A DNA stretch of 33,014 nt. Source: Bacteroidales bacterium (GTDB lineage: Bacteria; Bacteroidota; Bacteroidia; Bacteroidales; F082). Shown piece by piece: positions 1 through 7,679 of the stretch (positions are counted from its first letter, which is position 1; each line of letters opens with the position of its first letter). The stretch is taken from NCBI GenBank assembly GCA_016281295.1, contig JAEEII010000038.1, forward strand, positions 1-33,014. The letters run 5' to 3'. The notes beneath the pieces were generated by a model. The model made no database searches. It had not been told where the DNA came from and saw nothing but the letters and a program-made list of their open reading frames with translations. A program made the translations under genes and the position numbers.

Positions 1-192
1 CCCGTTAGGGGTTTAATCTCGGTAGAAGGAGATTCGAGAGCCAAAGAACTACCCCGTTAGGGGTTTAATCTCGGTAGAAGGAGATTCGAGAGCCAAAGAA
101 CTACCCCGTTAGGGGTTTAATCTCGGTAGAAGAGAATTTAGAATTTAGAGGGAGATAGAGATACCCCGTTAGGGGTTCAATCTCGGTAGAAG
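1..192. repeat. Tandem array of a 29-nt palindrome-headed repeat (52-bp period)
   Basis: Four copies of a 29-nt unit begin at about 0 (first base lost at the window edge), 52, 104 and 164. Each starts with the palindrome CCCCGTTAGGGG and ends TCTCGGTAGAAG. The first two spacers are identical 23-mers, so the first part is a true 52-bp tandem duplication. The third spacer is 31 nt and contains a 7-bp repeat (AGAATTT twice). The fourth unit differs by one T-to-C change. The array probably continues left of the window. Units of this kind resemble interspersed intergenic repeats of Bacteroidetes (from memory, not checked). It is not a CRISPR array, because spacers are repeated and no cas gene is near. 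Confidence 0.9.
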
Positions 193-220
193 GGACGCAG
201 GACACGGGGTCCTTCGTCCC
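192..220 (-). terminator. Hairpin just downstream of the CYTH gene
   Basis: GGGACG-C-AGGAC (192-203) pairs with GTCCT-T-CGTCCC (209-220) around a 5-nt loop with one internal mismatch. It lies 9 bp past the stop codon of the minus-strand gene ending at 229. There is no strong U-run on the minus strand, so it may be a weak terminator or an mRNA 3'-end stabiliser. Confidence 0.4.
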
Positions 221-228
221 TTATCCCA

Positions 229-705
229 TTATTTCCAGTTTTTATAGGGGTTTTTCATCAACATGGAGTTGAAGTACTTGGGGTCGCCAGTAACCTCTTC
301 TCCGAGCCAGGCGGGCTTGTCGAAGGGTTCGTTCTCATCGGTGAGCTCGACTTCAGCGACGGTGAGGCCGTCATTGTCGCCGTAGAACTCATCGACTTCC
401 CAAGTGTGTTTACCATCGGTGTTCTTGACGAGATAGCGGGTCTTGTCAATCACACCTGGTTCGCAGATCTCAAGAAGGCTTTGCACTTCTTCGACGGGGA
501 TCTCCTTCTCCCACTCGAAGCGGGCTGCACCCGAGGCATTGCCGATGCCTTTGATGGTGATGAAGCCCTTGTCGCCTTTCACTCTCACGCGGACGGTACG
601 TTCCGGCACGCTGGAGAGGTAGCCTTGGGTGATACGAGTCGCCTTGAAAGCCTCAGCTTTAAAGTCGCCCTTCACCAAAAACTTTTTTTCTATTTCTTGT
701 GCCAT
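229..705 (-). CDS. CYTH domain protein (triphosphate tunnel metalloenzyme)
   Basis: This 158-aa cytoplasmic protein has the hallmark N-terminal EIEKKFLV (ExExK-type motif, residues 4-11). It is followed by GYLSS, then RVRVKGDKGFITIKG and EWEKEIP, and ends with a VAEVELTDEN acidic strand and the usual PAWLGEEVT segment. These are the alternating charged strands that line the tunnel of CYTH enzymes, which hydrolyse inorganic triphosphate or related triphosphates with a divalent metal. The length matches short bacterial CYTH proteins. It is the last gene of a minus-strand group, 29 bp after another protein with a CYTH-like pattern. The exact substrate cannot be told from sequence; tripolyphosphatase is the likeliest guess. 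Confidence 0.88.
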   Translation of the reverse strand: MAQEIEKKFLVKGDFKAEAFKATRITQGYLSSVPERTVRVRVKGDKGFITIKGIGNASGAARFEWEKEIPVEEVQSLLEICEPGVIDKTRYLVKNTDGKHTWEVDEFYGDNDGLTVAEVELTDENEPFDKPAWLGEEVTGDPKYFNSMLMKNPYKNWK

Positions 706-734
706 AATCTGTCGTTTTCAAATAAATACGAATG

Positions 735-1379
735 TCATTCATTAGCCAGCGGTTTGTCGGACATGCCGATGACACGTTTGATGGCTTGCAGGTAGTTGAT
801 GTTCTCGACACCTTCGAGACCCACGTCTTTGATAGTTTTCTTGATGTCTTCAATCTCAGTGGATTCCGAGTTGATGGTCACCACTTTAGCACCGTTGATA
901 AGGACTTCACCGAACTCACAGATGGTGTCGTTGACCATATAGCCAAAGCGGCGTTTATGGACGCGCACGGCGGCCAGGTCGGGGTTAGCCTTCACCATGG
1001 CGATGAACTCGTCGTAGGTATAAGTGTCCTTGGTCAGGGCGGGCATCTCCACCATGAAGGCGGGGAACACTTCTTTCTCGAGGACTTCGCGGCTGATGGG
1101 GAACTCACCTTTCATGAGGGGGTTCCATTGCTCGAGGCCATCCACAGATTGAACGAAGGTCTTGATGTCCATCTTGCCATCGCGGATCTTAGTGTTGTTG
1201 ATGTCGTTTTTGCGGGAGATGATATAAATCTCGTCGCTGAGGCGCTCCCAAACCTTCTCGGGGACAGGTGCGGAGAGGCGGGCCATGCGTTTGTGTGCTT
1301 CGCAGAAGCACTGTCCGAAGGAGCGGAACTCAAATCTCGGCTTTGACACTTCGCCGATTTTCATTTCTTCTTTTGCCAT
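735..1379 (-). CDS. Divergent CYTH-like protein, function unknown
   Basis: This 214-aa soluble protein has no signal peptide. I see a CYTH-like order of charged strands: FEFRSFGQ near the start, then IYIISRKND, TKIRDGKMDIKTF, VHKRRFGYM, an acidic ICEFGEVLINGAKVVTINSE segment and a helix with EIEDIKKTIKDVG. This resembles the tunnel-lining strands of triphosphate tunnel enzymes, but the N-terminal ExExK is replaced by EFR. The assignment is therefore an inference. It lies 29 bp upstream of the canonical CYTH gene and is probably co-transcribed with it. The pair may be a catalytic and a modified tunnel enzyme, or two enzymes for related substrates. Confidence 0.6.
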   Translation of the reverse strand: MAKEEMKIGEVSKPRFEFRSFGQCFCEAHKRMARLSAPVPEKVWERLSDEIYIISRKNDINNTKIRDGKMDIKTFVQSVDGLEQWNPLMKGEFPISREVLEKEVFPAFMVEMPALTKDTYTYDEFIAMVKANPDLAAVRVHKRRFGYMVNDTICEFGEVLINGAKVVTINSESTEIEDIKKTIKDVGLEGVENINYLQAIKRVIGMSDKPLANE

Positions 1380-1436
1380 TGGAAGATATCTAGAAGTTTA
1401 TTGTTTTAATGATTACAGTGTATAAAAGGGTAATAT

Positions 1437-1462
1437 AAGGGCGGACCTATAAGTCCGCCCTT
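1437..1462 (-). terminator. Perfect 10-bp hairpin between lipoprotein and CYTH-like genes
   Basis: AAGGGCGGAC (1437-1446) pairs perfectly with GTCCGCCCTT (1453-1462) around CTATAA. It sits 6 bp past the stop codon of the minus-strand lipoprotein gene. The trailing minus-strand sequence (ATATTACCCTTTTA) is AT-rich but not a clean U-run. It is a possible terminator or attenuator separating the lipoprotein gene from the CYTH pair. Confidence 0.5.
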
Positions 1463-1468
1463 ACGAGA

Positions 1469-2296
1469 TTAGTCCTGTGGGATGGGATCACCCGTAGCAG
1501 GATTAGCAGTACCTGGAGTTGGTTCGGTCAGTTTCCATTCGCCACCATCGGGGATGCGAGCATAGGAATTAGGCGACACATCAGTGATGGTCGTTCCCCA
1601 ATTCTCGTCAGTCCCTCTTGTAAACACGTCTCTGATGCTCCCATCAGGCATAATAAGTTCTATCTTTAAAGTCTTTTTCGGTGAAAGACCGCCAGCGAAA
1701 GTGAAAGGATCATCCGGATCCACGCCATCGTTTTTGTCGCTAACCAAAACGACGTATCCATGAGCGGGAGCAACAACGGCTTCAGTACCCGTCCAAATGA
1801 TCTTATCGTCATCTTTCTTAATGGTCATACCATTCAGTGGCAAATCATATTCACCCTGGTTGTAAACCTCAATGAACTTTTGATCGCCATTCAATTCATT
1901 CAGAACGATCACACTATAATCCGGAAGAACCGCACCAACAGTGTAATCCTTGGATTCCGATTTAACTTCCATTTTTTCAGAAACGGCTTTGACGAAAAAC
2001 ACCACCTTGGTGTCGTTCGGTTGAGCTGGAATGACAGCAGTGTAAAGTTTGGTAGCATCATCCAAGGTCATGGGAACCTCGTTGATCTTTTCAACTTCAT
2101 TTAAGGTGTAGCAAAGGGTGGCTTTAAAATCATAGAAACTAGCGATGTCAGCGGTAACAGTCACATCATTGACATCGGTCATGGCGGTGGGGTTATACGA
2201 GAGGCCCGAGATAGTGATTCCATAGTATGGCTCATCTTTCACGCAGGAAGCCATCACAACGAGCAGAGCTAATGCTGCAAATAATATCTTTTTCAT
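1469..2296 (-). CDS. Surface lipoprotein with C-terminal lamin-tail domain
   Basis: This 275-aa lipoprotein has a signal peptide ending VMASC, with Cys18 as the lipidation site. The next residues are V-K-D-E, which fit the Bacteroidetes lipoprotein export signal that sends lipoproteins to the outer leaflet. Residues about 20-125 look like a beta-sandwich (NPTAMTDVNDVTVTADI, a pattern of extracellular Ig-like folds). Residues about 128-265 match a lamin-tail domain: VIVLNELNGDQKFIEVYNQ, then LPLNGMTI, APAHGYVVLVS, and the typical ending SYARIPDGGEW...PTPGTAN. Lamin-tail domains occur in many secreted bacterial proteins and are thought to mediate binding. It follows the porin gene by 39 bp. No enzymatic function is visible. 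Confidence 0.8.
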   Translation of the reverse strand: MKKILFAALALLVVMASCVKDEPYYGITISGLSYNPTAMTDVNDVTVTADIASFYDFKATLCYTLNEVEKINEVPMTLDDATKLYTAVIPAQPNDTKVVFFVKAVSEKMEVKSESKDYTVGAVLPDYSVIVLNELNGDQKFIEVYNQGEYDLPLNGMTIKKDDDKIIWTGTEAVVAPAHGYVVLVSDKNDGVDPDDPFTFAGGLSPKKTLKIELIMPDGSIRDVFTRGTDENWGTTITDVSPNSYARIPDGGEWKLTEPTPGTANPATGDPIPQD

Positions 2297-2335
2297 ATTA
2301 AATTCTTTTTATAGATAATTAGACAATAAGTTTTT

Positions 2336-3724
2336 TTAGAAGGCGACTTGGAAACGAGCCAGCAGCATGTGGTAGTTGACACCGGCGTCACCGGAAGCAG
2401 CATCCACATTCATAAAGTTATTGGTGGCATTTCCAGAGGCATCCTGACCACACATGAGTTTGCCTTTGCCGTTGGCATAACGGTCGTTGTTGACATACTG
2501 GTAGTTGAGGGCGACCTTGGTATTCTTGCCGAGGTAGATATTGAGGCCAGCACCATAGAGTTCAGCGGAACCGCCGAAGATAGCTTGGTCAGCAGCACGG
2601 TTATTATAGTCGTTCATGTCAAGGTATTCATACTTGAGAGCAAGTTCCAAATCGCCCCAGGTACGACCACAACGAACACGGTTAAATTTGGCACTACCCG
2701 AGTCGTAGGTCTGCTTGCCACCTAAGAGGAGGTAGCTGCATTCAGCATACCAGCCTTGGAAATGATAAGGTTTGTCGAGGGCATGATCTGCATCTAAGTA
2801 CGTCCAGTTCGACATCCAAGCGGTTTCAACACGGAGACCGTTATAATGGCCAGCGAGTTCAGCCGTGGCGACAAGAGCATGGTCGGCATATTGGATATCG
2901 TCCGTGTCAATATACTTTTTGCGGGAGATGTTGGTGGTATTACGGCAGCTGTAACGCAAGAAGGGAGTCTTACCAGCTTTTTCATCGGAGGTCTTGGGTT
3001 GGTCATACATGAAAGCACCACCGATATGGATGCCATAGTCATCCTCATTGACGGGACGAACCACGACCTTACCAAGGTAGGAAAGGCCTTCATCCATGCC
3101 ATAATCCTTGTTGTTAGCTTCCACGAAGTCGCGGGTCTCTTGACCTTCAATCTCCTGGAAGAGGATGCTGGCGCTACCAAAGAACATCTTGTTGTTGTAC
3201 TTCGCATAGATACCTAAGTGACGGCTGGGAGCAAAAGCGTTGACCACCATCGGGCGTTCCATGAACATAAGGTAACGGGAGGAGGAGTTACGCGAAATGG
3301 AGAAGTCGGGTTTCATGCTACCGACGCTGAACTGCCAGTCTTTCAGTCCAGTGTAGCGGACGATAGCGTCTTTCAGCTCAAAGGAACCATTGGCAAGTTC
3401 CATATCGACCTCGCCGTACCAGTCCTTATTAATTTGGGTCTTCACGGCGAAACGAGCACGGCGGATGCTAGCACCACTGCCAATCTCGTCAGCCCAATCC
3501 TGGGCACCGAAGTAATGGCCGAAATCGACTTGCACACGCGTGTCGAACCATAATTTGTAACCTTTGTCTTTGGATTCGAGAACCATGATGCCATCTCTTT
3601 CGGAGGCACTCAATTCCTTCACATCCACTTTGTTGCCGTACTGGTCAACAGCTTGACCAGGCTGGGCAAACGCAGTCGCTCCAACAATGAACATAGCGGC
3701 CATTAATAATGATAGTCTTTTCAT
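2336..3724 (-). CDS. Outer-membrane porin, OprO/OprP (phosphate-selective porin) family
   Basis: This 462-aa protein starts with a clean signal peptide (MKRLSLLMAAMFIVGATAFAQ). The body has alternating aromatic/polar strands of a beta-barrel and ends in a terminal Phe (ARFQVAF), the outer-membrane insertion signature. The N-terminal part (GYKLWFDTRVQVDFGHYFG, then IRRARFAVKTQINKDWYGEVDMELA) is typical of the OprO/P family in Bacteroidetes, where single proteins form non-TonB diffusion channels. Phosphate selectivity is not implied by family membership. It lies between two exported peptidase genes and a surface lipoprotein gene, so passage of peptides or another small nutrient is a reasonable guess. 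Confidence 0.85.
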   Translation of the reverse strand: MKRLSLLMAAMFIVGATAFAQPGQAVDQYGNKVDVKELSASERDGIMVLESKDKGYKLWFDTRVQVDFGHYFGAQDWADEIGSGASIRRARFAVKTQINKDWYGEVDMELANGSFELKDAIVRYTGLKDWQFSVGSMKPDFSISRNSSSRYLMFMERPMVVNAFAPSRHLGIYAKYNNKMFFGSASILFQEIEGQETRDFVEANNKDYGMDEGLSYLGKVVVRPVNEDDYGIHIGGAFMYDQPKTSDEKAGKTPFLRYSCRNTTNISRKKYIDTDDIQYADHALVATAELAGHYNGLRVETAWMSNWTYLDADHALDKPYHFQGWYAECSYLLLGGKQTYDSGSAKFNRVRCGRTWGDLELALKYEYLDMNDYNNRAADQAIFGGSAELYGAGLNIYLGKNTKVALNYQYVNNDRYANGKGKLMCGQDASGNATNNFMNVDAASGDAGVNYHMLLARFQVAF

Positions 3725-3777
3725 AGTTATGATAATTAGTTAATAAAATAGAACAGTTTTCTTCTTAATGTTTTTTC

Positions 3778-5016
3778 TTACTTGATTCCCAGCTTCTTAG
3801 CAATATCCTTGGGCAGCGCGTCCTTATGAACCACGATATTCAAGGTCTTATAGCGCACGAAAGCTTTCGAGACGAACCAAATGCCATTATACTGGCCGGC
3901 ATCGCCCCAGCTGTTCTTCACGATGAAGTACTCGTTGCCAATCTGATCCTTGGCGGTACCGTAGATCAACATGCCGTGGTCATCGCCCGTCTCATAGTTG
4001 TCGTAAGCGATTTGGCGTTCTTTCTGGGTGACCCAACGTTGGGGAGTGGGTTGATTCTGAGCTTCTTTTCTACGGTCAGCAGCGCTCAATCCCATCCAGT
4101 GAGCCATGTCGCTTCCCTGAAGGTCCTTTTCCTTGGCTTCAAGGTCAGGAAGCACGGCGATACCGGACATCTTGCCACGGAGCCAGCCAGCCTCACTCAC
4201 GTCAGAACCCCAAGCAATCGGATAGCCGTTTTCGATGGCATTGTCCATGACCTGCATGAACTCGTCGATGGGAAGGTTCAACGCCTGTCCCCAACGCCAG
4301 TTGTCCTGCACTTCAATCACGAAAGGCTCATAGAAAGGATGATGTGTGAAAGAGGTCAAGTTGACATAGTCATCCATGTTGAGGCCTGTGGACTCGGCAA
4401 AGCTCATAGGAGTATATTTCTTGCCATTGTAGGTGAATTCGGTCGGAGGCACGCCGAGGTAGGCATCATAGATACCAGCTAAACCTTTCTTCCACAGCGG
4501 GTTGCCGTCGGCATCCATTTGGATCTTACGACTCTTGATGACACCTTCCACGTATGGGTCGGTCACGGCTGAGAGTTCGCTGAAGTTGGACAGAGAGTCA
4601 CCATGCATGGCACCGGCAGGCATCTCCACGTCAGGGACGAGGCCATAGTGTCTGATGGCATAAAGGACATCACCGAAGGAACCTCCTTGAGAGAAGGAGA
4701 CATCACCATGGGTGCGGACAGCCGCCTCAGCACGGTCAAGATAGGTCTTGTAAACAATGTACATCTCTGAGAAGTCATACTCGGGTTTGCCCATACGAAG
4801 CAGTTCCGCCTCAAAGAAAGCCAGGGATGAATAGCACCAGCAAGTACCAGCTTGGTTTTGATCCTTCACCGGAGTGATAGGAAGCACCTTAATGGTGTCA
4901 AATTTAAAACCTTCGCCTTCTGCTTTTTCCTCTGATCTTGGAGGCAACTGCGGTTGAGCCACGGCAACGATGCTGAGCATCAAGCCAGCGGCAGTGAGAA
5001 AATGTCTGATTTTCAT
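3778..5016 (-). CDS. Exported papain-fold peptidase, C1B (bleomycin hydrolase/PepC-like)
   Basis: This 412-aa protein has a signal peptide ending AVAQ (about residue 21). The catalytic set of a papain-like cysteine peptidase is complete: oxyanion Gln53 and Cys59 in VKDQNQAGTCWCYS, His347 in GDDHGMLIYG, and Asn368 in VKNSWGD. The SEMYIVYK and GGSFGDVLYAIRHYGLVP segments and the C-terminal HKDALPKDI tail are those of family C1B (bleomycin hydrolase/aminopeptidase C). Members of that family are usually cytosolic, whereas this one carries an export signal and no T9SS sorting domain, so it is probably periplasmic. It lies 87 bp downstream of a paralogous gene and 53 bp before the porin. Confidence 0.88.
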   Translation of the reverse strand: MKIRHFLTAAGLMLSIVAVAQPQLPPRSEEKAEGEGFKFDTIKVLPITPVKDQNQAGTCWCYSSLAFFEAELLRMGKPEYDFSEMYIVYKTYLDRAEAAVRTHGDVSFSQGGSFGDVLYAIRHYGLVPDVEMPAGAMHGDSLSNFSELSAVTDPYVEGVIKSRKIQMDADGNPLWKKGLAGIYDAYLGVPPTEFTYNGKKYTPMSFAESTGLNMDDYVNLTSFTHHPFYEPFVIEVQDNWRWGQALNLPIDEFMQVMDNAIENGYPIAWGSDVSEAGWLRGKMSGIAVLPDLEAKEKDLQGSDMAHWMGLSAADRRKEAQNQPTPQRWVTQKERQIAYDNYETGDDHGMLIYGTAKDQIGNEYFIVKNSWGDAGQYNGIWFVSKAFVRYKTLNIVVHKDALPKDIAKKLGIK

Positions 5017-5103
5017 GATTGTTGTTTTAGTTTTGTTGATTTGTTTTTGTTTATGTTTATTAGTATTTGTTTATTTATCAATTTGTCAGCCCGGCATCCA
5101 CCT

Positions 5104-6249
5104 TTAACCTTTCAACTTCCCTCTCAATGCCTTGGGAAGCGCATCCTTGTGCAAGGTGAAGAAGATGGTATATTGGCGAAGATACTGCTCCGAGCAATAC
5201 CAATAACCTTGGTAAGGTCCTCTCTCAGTACCCCATGAGTTTTTGATTTTATAGTACTTCGTTCCGTTCTGGTCTTTGGCGATACCCACCACCAACATGC
5301 TGTGGTCGTCGCCGGCATCCCAGTTGTCGTATGCAGTTTGATGAACCTCATCGGTCACGGTCTTTTCAGGAACAATCTCTTCCCAAAGGGTAGCATCAGG
5401 GTCTTCAGGGACGATACCGATACCCATCTTGCCCGAGAAGCCTTTGTTGCTGACATCCTGAGCCCAGCCAAGTGTATAACCATGTTCAAGCGCGTAATCA
5501 ACCGCCTCCATCAACTCATCGAGAGGCATGTTGTAAGCAGGGGTCCAGGTCCAGTTATCAGGAATCTCCACCATGCAAGGCTTATAGTTCTCCTCGCTGG
5601 TGAAAGAACAAATCTCGATATAATCTTTGGGATCGATCTTATAGGCCTCCGCGAACGACTTTGGCGTATATTTCTTTCCGTCAACCGTGAATTCCTCGGG
5701 AACGACACCAAGATAAGCATCGAGCACTCCTTCAATCGCCTTGGGACCTGCGGGAGAGATCTTTTTGTTGCCGTTCTTGATGATGGCACGGGCCACCGAG
5801 GCAATGACTTCGTTCATCTCACTATGAACATGGCGCTCCTCGCCAATGACTTTGCCACTGTAATCGGCTTCAGGCATCATGCCGTATTTGTCGATCATAT
5901 AAAGCACGTCACACACCTCGCCGCCTTGGCTGAGCGAGCTGCCGCCATGCATCCTCACGAATTTAGCCACCTTCTCCGCCCAGGCATGACGGACCGTGTA
6001 CATCTCAGAGAGGTTGAACTCCTTGCCGTACTTACGCATGATTTCAGCCTCCACAAAACCAATGCCCGCAAAGCACCAGCAGGTACCCGAGCTGCCTTGG
6101 TTATCGACGGCGGTATGCGGGACGTTCACTGTCTCCGTGAATTGATACACTGGCTGACTCTCTTCTTTTGCTTCAGCCTCCTGCGCTGAAACTGACACAG
6201 CCGTTCCTAACAAAAAGGAAATAGATAAAAATCCAATAACTTTATTCAT
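5104..6249 (-). CDS. Exported papain-fold peptidase, C1B, paralogue of its neighbour
   Basis: This 381-aa protein has a signal peptide ending SVSAQ (about residue 23). Active-site residues are Gln51 and Cys57 in VDNQGSSGTCWCFAG, His316 in GDDHSMLVVG and Asn337 in IKNSWG. The SEMYTVRHAW and GGEVCDVLYMIDKYGMMP blocks, and the HKDALPKALRG tail, align with the following gene, so the two arose by tandem duplication and then diverged considerably. Expected activity is aminopeptidase-type trimming of peptides in the periplasm. The prodomain found in papain itself is absent, as is normal for C1B. It starts 32 bp after a T9SS cargo gene. Confidence 0.88.
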   Translation of the reverse strand: MNKVIGFLSISFLLGTAVSVSAQEAEAKEESQPVYQFTETVNVPHTAVDNQGSSGTCWCFAGIGFVEAEIMRKYGKEFNLSEMYTVRHAWAEKVAKFVRMHGGSSLSQGGEVCDVLYMIDKYGMMPEADYSGKVIGEERHVHSEMNEVIASVARAIIKNGNKKISPAGPKAIEGVLDAYLGVVPEEFTVDGKKYTPKSFAEAYKIDPKDYIEICSFTSEENYKPCMVEIPDNWTWTPAYNMPLDELMEAVDYALEHGYTLGWAQDVSNKGFSGKMGIGIVPEDPDATLWEEIVPEKTVTDEVHQTAYDNWDAGDDHSMLVVGIAKDQNGTKYYKIKNSWGTERGPYQGYWYCSEQYLRQYTIFFTLHKDALPKALRGKLKG

Positions 6250-6281
6250 ATTTTTATTATATTAATTATTATTCATCAAAA

Positions 6282-7649
6282 TCAAGGACGGACGATGGTT
6301 TTCACGACCGTATTACCACGTCTCACCAAATACAGGCCAGGGGTCAGGCGGAACACACTCTTTAGCGTTTGTGCCTGTGAGGCAACGACACGCCCATTGA
6401 GGTCATAAACCACGATATCCGCGGCGACGTCGTTCTCCACAACCAGCTGTCCCTGGAAAGAATAGGCCTTCATCAAATCGGTGGTTTGTTCCTCCACAGC
6501 GGCCATGGCAGAGTAATAGAGGTCAAATTGCGTGTCGAGGGCGGTGGACACAATCGAGCAGGAAAGCCACTGACTGTAAAGAGGCATGGCGGGATCAATC
6601 ACATAGCCCAAGCCCTTCCCCACCGTAGATTCCCACACGGGTGACAAGCCCATGATGGCCGAGGAGGCTATGGATTGGTCGAAACGGTTCTCATATAAAT
6701 CACGAACGACCCAATTTGCCCCATTGAAGATGTTGACCGTTTTACGGGCCAGGTTCCCCTGGCTGTCGAACTCATATTCCGCTTTGCTATCCAGGGTCAT
6801 ATCAGTCCCGAACCATCCCGCGGAGTAAAAAGTCTCCGACGCTATGGATCCGTCATTGGCGTAGGTGAACTCATATTTGCTGGCATCTCTCCAGATATTG
6901 GTTCCCGGCCCATAGCCGAATTTCCTTTGGGTAAGCAGGTAGAGACAACGCTGGCTTTCATCGTAAACCAGCGTGTCCTTGGAGCTTTCGCGCCAGCTGC
7001 CATTACGATAGGTTGACAAAAGACGCTTGGCAAGGAGACCGTTTTCATGGTAGGTGCTGGCGGTTTTGGAACTCCCGTTCCATTCCCCATGTGAATTCAT
7101 GCCACTATAGTTGACGTTGAGCACCAGATGTTGTTGCTCGTCATATTCGTATGTTGAACGGTTCTTGCCAACCCAGGCCGTATCCACATATTCTTCCACA
7201 GTCATTTCCTGGAGTAATTTATCAGTTCCAGAAGTAAGATACTGATAACAGGCTCTTTGATAATCCTCCCAGTCCTCGCCGTTCCAGCGGCTGACAAAGG
7301 CGGTGTCCTGCGTTTCATCAATGACCCATTTTGTCATTAAAACAGGTTGCCATTCCGCATCTTGCAGCAAAAAATGAATCTCAGTTTTCCCTTGTTCGCC
7401 ATAGAAATAAACGTTTTTCCAGCAGGACATGTCGAAGTCATCCGAACCTATCACACTATCGAGTTGATGTGTGTATTCATTCACGGCGCGTTGGTTACTC
7501 AACAAGAAGGCCGGAAGGATTTCGGGGTTAGCGCATTGGTATTGGATTTCGTCCAGAAAGTTGCGACAGACTTTCGGTGTATGATATTGTTGCGCGACCA
7601 AAGAAGCGGCCATGCTCAGCAACACGATTGTAAAGATATGTTTTCTCAT
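6282..7649 (-). CDS. T9SS-secreted protein of unknown function
   Basis: This 455-aa protein has an N-terminal signal peptide (MRKHIFTIVLLSMAASLVAQ). The centre is a run of short repeats with patterns such as YEYDEQQHLVLNVNYSG, YHENGLLAKRLLSTYRNGSW and YEFDSQGNLARKTVNIFNG, which resemble the YD-like/DUF3836-type repeats of Bacteroidetes. The end is a Por-type sorting domain (DIVVYDLNGRVVASQ, then FRLTPGLYLVRRGN and the TVVKTIV ending), so it should cross the outer membrane through the type IX system. It lies 30 bp after the C10 protease gene in the same transcription direction. I see no catalytic motif; a binding or structural role at the surface is possible. Confidence 0.75.
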   Translation of the reverse strand: MRKHIFTIVLLSMAASLVAQQYHTPKVCRNFLDEIQYQCANPEILPAFLLSNQRAVNEYTHQLDSVIGSDDFDMSCWKNVYFYGEQGKTEIHFLLQDAEWQPVLMTKWVIDETQDTAFVSRWNGEDWEDYQRACYQYLTSGTDKLLQEMTVEEYVDTAWVGKNRSTYEYDEQQHLVLNVNYSGMNSHGEWNGSSKTASTYHENGLLAKRLLSTYRNGSWRESSKDTLVYDESQRCLYLLTQRKFGYGPGTNIWRDASKYEFTYANDGSIASETFYSAGWFGTDMTLDSKAEYEFDSQGNLARKTVNIFNGANWVVRDLYENRFDQSIASSAIMGLSPVWESTVGKGLGYVIDPAMPLYSQWLSCSIVSTALDTQFDLYYSAMAAVEEQTTDLMKAYSFQGQLVVENDVAADIVVYDLNGRVVASQAQTLKSVFRLTPGLYLVRRGNTVVKTIVRP

Positions 7650-7679
7650 GATTGTTACTATTTCGGTTCACGAATACGA

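Noticed and set aside
1..192. CRISPR array
   Set aside because: Two of three spacers are identical, spacing changes from 52 to 60 bp, the third spacer is a 7-bp repeat, and no cas gene is nearby.
732..1346. 204-aa plus-strand reading frame opposite the CYTH-like gene
   Set aside because: It lies wholly antisense to a gene with recognisable protein pattern, and has no start signal or family likeness.
5302..6189. 295-aa plus-strand reading frame
   Set aside because: It is antisense to the C1B peptidase, whose catalytic motifs are intact, so this is a shadow of its codon use.
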